Below are positions 62,387-64,000 of a stretch of 64,000 nucleotides of DNA, one piece after another (within the stretch, counting starts at the first letter, position 1; each line of letters starts with the position of its first letter). The translations under genes and the position numbers were made by a program. Under the pieces are notes generated by a model. The model was given only the letters and a program-made list of their open reading frames with translations, was not told the DNA's origin and ran no database searches. The stretch covers positions 2,728,001 through 2,792,000 of the forward strand of contig NZ_CP014228.1 in the NCBI RefSeq assembly GCF_001553565.1. The letters run 5' to 3'. This DNA comes from Actinomyces radicidentis (GTDB lineage: Bacteria > Actinomycetota > Actinomycetes > Actinomycetales > Actinomycetaceae).

Positions 62387-63532
62387 TCAGCGGCGCTTCT
62401 TGCCACGCCCCTTGCCCTTGCCGCCCTTGAAGGCGTCGGAGAGCTTGCCGGCGATGCCCTCGTCCTTGGCGGCGGGCAGGCCGTCCTCGCCGCGCAGACG
62501 GGCGAGCTCGGTGAGGAGCTCCTTCTGGCGCTCGTCCATCCTGGTGGGCGTCTCGACGACGATGCCGACGTGCAGGTCGCCGCGCGAGCTGCGGCGCAGG
62601 CGTCCGACGCCCAGGCCGTCGAGGACGACCTCGTCGCCGGGCTGGGTGCCGGCCTTGACGCTCACGGTGCGCTCGCCGTCGAGGGTCTCCAGCGGGAAGG
62701 AGGCGCCGAGGGCGGCGGCCGTCATGGGGACGCGCAGCTCGGTGTAGAGGTCGTCGCCCTGGCGCTCGAGGAACTCGTGCGGGCGCTCGTGGAACTCGAG
62801 GTAGAGGTCGCCGGCCGGGCCCCCGGCGGGGCCGGCCTCGCCGCGGCCGGACATGCGCATGCGCAGGCCGTCGGTGACGCCCGCGGGGACCTTGACCTCG
62901 AGGTCGTTGTGGACGTGGACGCGGCCCTCGCCGGCGCACTCCTTGCAGGGGGTGACGATGACGGTGCCGTAGCCCTTGCAGGTGGGGCAGGGCGAGCTGG
63001 TCATGACGTTGCCGAGGAAGGAGCGCTGCATCTGCTGGATGGAGCCCTGCCCGTTGCACTGGGAGCAGGTGACCGGGGAGGTGCCCGGGGCGCAGCACGA
63101 GCCGTCGCAGACCTTGCACGTGACGTAGGTGTCGATCGGCACGGTCTTCGTGGCGCCGAAGGCGACGTCGGCGAGGTCGACCTCGACGGCGACGAGGGAG
63201 TCGGAGCCGCGACGGGCTCGGGAGACAGGGCCGCGACCGCCGGCGCCTCCGCCGAAGAAGGTCTGGAAGATGCCGCCCAGGTCGCCAAGATCGGGGCCGG
63301 CGCCGCCGAAGCCGCCGAATCCGGAGGCGTCGGGGCCGCCGAGGTCGTACATGCGGCGCTTCTCCGGGTCGGAGAGGGTCTCGTTGGCGGCCTGGACCTC
63401 CTTGAACTCCTCCTCGTGGCCCGGGCCGGCGATGTCGGGGTGGAGCTGGCGGGCCTTCTTGCGGTAGGCCTTCTTGATCTCCTCGGTGCTCGCGTCGCGG
63501 GAGACGCCGAGGACCTCGTAGTAGTCGCTCAC
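62387..63532 (-). CDS. dnaJ: Chaperone DnaJ (actinobacterial DnaJ2)
   Basis: Type I Hsp40 co-chaperone of DnaK. J domain (1-70, DYYEVLGVSRDAS, HPD in LHPDIAGPG), Gly/Phe-rich linker (about 70-105), four zinc motifs CKVCDGSC, CSQCNGQG, CPTCKGYG, CKECAGEG (about 138-205), substrate domain with LEVKVPAGVTDGLRMRMSGRGEAG, and a basic tail GGKGKGRGKKRR. The first zinc motif lacks the final Gly (SCC instead of GxG). GTG start with AAGGAA. Placed right after hrcA, giving the hrcA-dnaJ2 heat-shock pair; a CIRCE element would be expected upstream of hrcA, outside the window. Confidence 0.95.
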   Translation of the reverse strand: MSDYYEVLGVSRDASTEEIKKAYRKKARQLHPDIAGPGHEEEFKEVQAANETLSDPEKRRMYDLGGPDASGFGGFGGAGPDLGDLGGIFQTFFGGGAGGRGPVSRARRGSDSLVAVEVDLADVAFGATKTVPIDTYVTCKVCDGSCCAPGTSPVTCSQCNGQGSIQQMQRSFLGNVMTSSPCPTCKGYGTVIVTPCKECAGEGRVHVHNDLEVKVPAGVTDGLRMRMSGRGEAGPAGGPAGDLYLEFHERPHEFLERQGDDLYTELRVPMTAAALGASFPLETLDGERTVSVKAGTQPGDEVVLDGLGVGRLRRSSRGDLHVGIVVETPTRMDERQKELLTELARLRGEDGLPAAKDEGIAGKLSDAFKGGKGKGRGKKRR

Positions 63533-63643
63533 TGAGACGTTGTTCCTTCGTGGGTGGGTGGTGGCGGGCGGTGCCCGCTCTCACGGGTGTCTGCGGGACC
63601 GGCGGCGCTGGGCGCCCGCCGGCCGGGTCTGGTGGTGGACCGG

Positions 63644-64000
63644 TCAGTCGCCGTCGTCCCCGGGGTCCTCTCCCCCGGCGAGGAAGCGGGAGAGGTAGCG
63701 GGCGACGGCGCGGACGGCGGCCATGGTGGCCGGGTAGTCCATCCTCGTGGGGCCGATGACGCCGAGGTGGGCGACGGCGTCGTCCGGACCGGTGCCGTAG
63801 GAGGCGGAGATGACGCTGGCCTCGGCGAGGGCGTCCTCGTGGTTCTCCGAGCCGATGCTCACGCGCATGCCGCCCGCGCCGGAGCGGGTGAGGCGGCCCG
63901 GCACCGAGGAGGCGGCGACGTCGGGGTCGGTGAAGAGGCGAAGGAGGACCACCTGCTCCTCGACGGCGTCCAGGAGGGGGCCGATCGAGGAGAAGTCGAG
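63644..64000 (-). CDS. hrcA: Heat-inducible repressor HrcA (3' part, cut by window edge)
   Basis: C-terminal 118 residues of HrcA, the repressor that binds CIRCE operators of groE/dnaK genes. Visible blocks are [56 protein letters not shown], typical of the HrcA C-terminus, with an acidic Gly/Asp tail. The frame is open to the right edge of the window. Downstream is dnaJ after 111 bp. The DNA-binding domain is outside the window. Confidence 0.92.
   Translation of the reverse strand, partial: LDFSSIGPLLDAVEEQVVLLRLFTDPDVAASSVPGRLTRSGAGGMRVSIGSENHEDALAEASVISASYGTGPDDAVAHLGVIGPTRMDYPATMAAVRAVARYLSRFLAGGEDPGDDGD

Overview
The window is a contiguous, gene-dense stretch (roughly 72% GC by eye) of a high-GC Gram-positive chromosome, most likely an Actinomyces-like member of the Actinomycetaceae. 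The grounds are the actinobacterial sigA, class II DAHP synthase, GlgC/GlgA pair and PASTA kinase, a PPi-type phosphofructokinase (an enzyme known from Actinomyces), and two blocks that recall Mycobacterium tuberculosis gene order. On the left, idsA2-pknL-aroG-plsC-exonuclease/GIY-YIG recalls Rv2173-Rv2191. On the right, hrcA-dnaJ2-rsmE-phoH-ybeY-corC-era-recO-uppS-zur-glyS recalls Rv2374c-Rv2357c. No tRNA, rRNA or CRISPR array was seen.

Layout. 0-2.2 kb: the 5' end of thiM behind a TPP riboswitch, then sigA, whose N-terminus carries a long acidic tract and a module resembling the start of a secreted beta-helix enzyme. 2.4-14.6 kb: prenyl diphosphate synthase, PASTA kinase, aroG, PPi-phosphofructokinase, plsC, exonuclease/UvrC-like nuclease, a receiver-like protein, sodA, an FKBP lipoprotein and erpA. 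14.7-16.3 kb: an IS110-family insertion sequence with structured non-coding ends. 16.3-29.6 kb: ABC-F, a hypothetical protein, a beta-glucoside/glucose-type PTS permease, a TrmH-like methylase with a heterodimeric ABC exporter, SPFH/NfeD with a lone ABC ATPase, and a hypothetical protein. 29.7-38.1 kb: divergent glgA/glgC, serB, sixA-like, SDR, dus, a septum-formation-like lipoprotein and YibE/F. 38.3-43.4 kb: glyS and the zinc operon znuA-znuC-znuB-zur under an apparent Zur-controlled promoter. 43.4-48.9 kb: a HIT protein flanked by two copies of a 71-bp palindromic repeat, carbamate kinase, uppS-recO, and leuA behind a leader-peptide attenuator. 48.9-64 kb: an 80-bp palindrome, putA, a membrane alpha/beta hydrolase, the phoH-ybeY-corC-era operon, a NamZ-type muramidase, divergent rsmE/yggS, dnaJ and the 3' part of hrcA.

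Regulation. About 15 genes start at an ATG or GTG placed 6-9 nt after a TANNNT-type hexamer and have no Shine-Dalgarno sequence. These look like leaderless transcripts, and the spacing was used to choose start codons. Many gene ends have perfect GC hairpins without U-tracts.

How the genes connect. GlgC releases PPi and the phosphofructokinase spends it. The TPP riboswitch, the Leu attenuator and the Zur operator give feedback control by thiamine, leucine and zinc. The right-hand core operon (phoH-ybeY-corC-era with recO and rsmE) serves ribosome and RNA maturation and DNA repair, while putA, leuA, arcC and namZ feed carbon, amino-acid and cell-wall metabolism.
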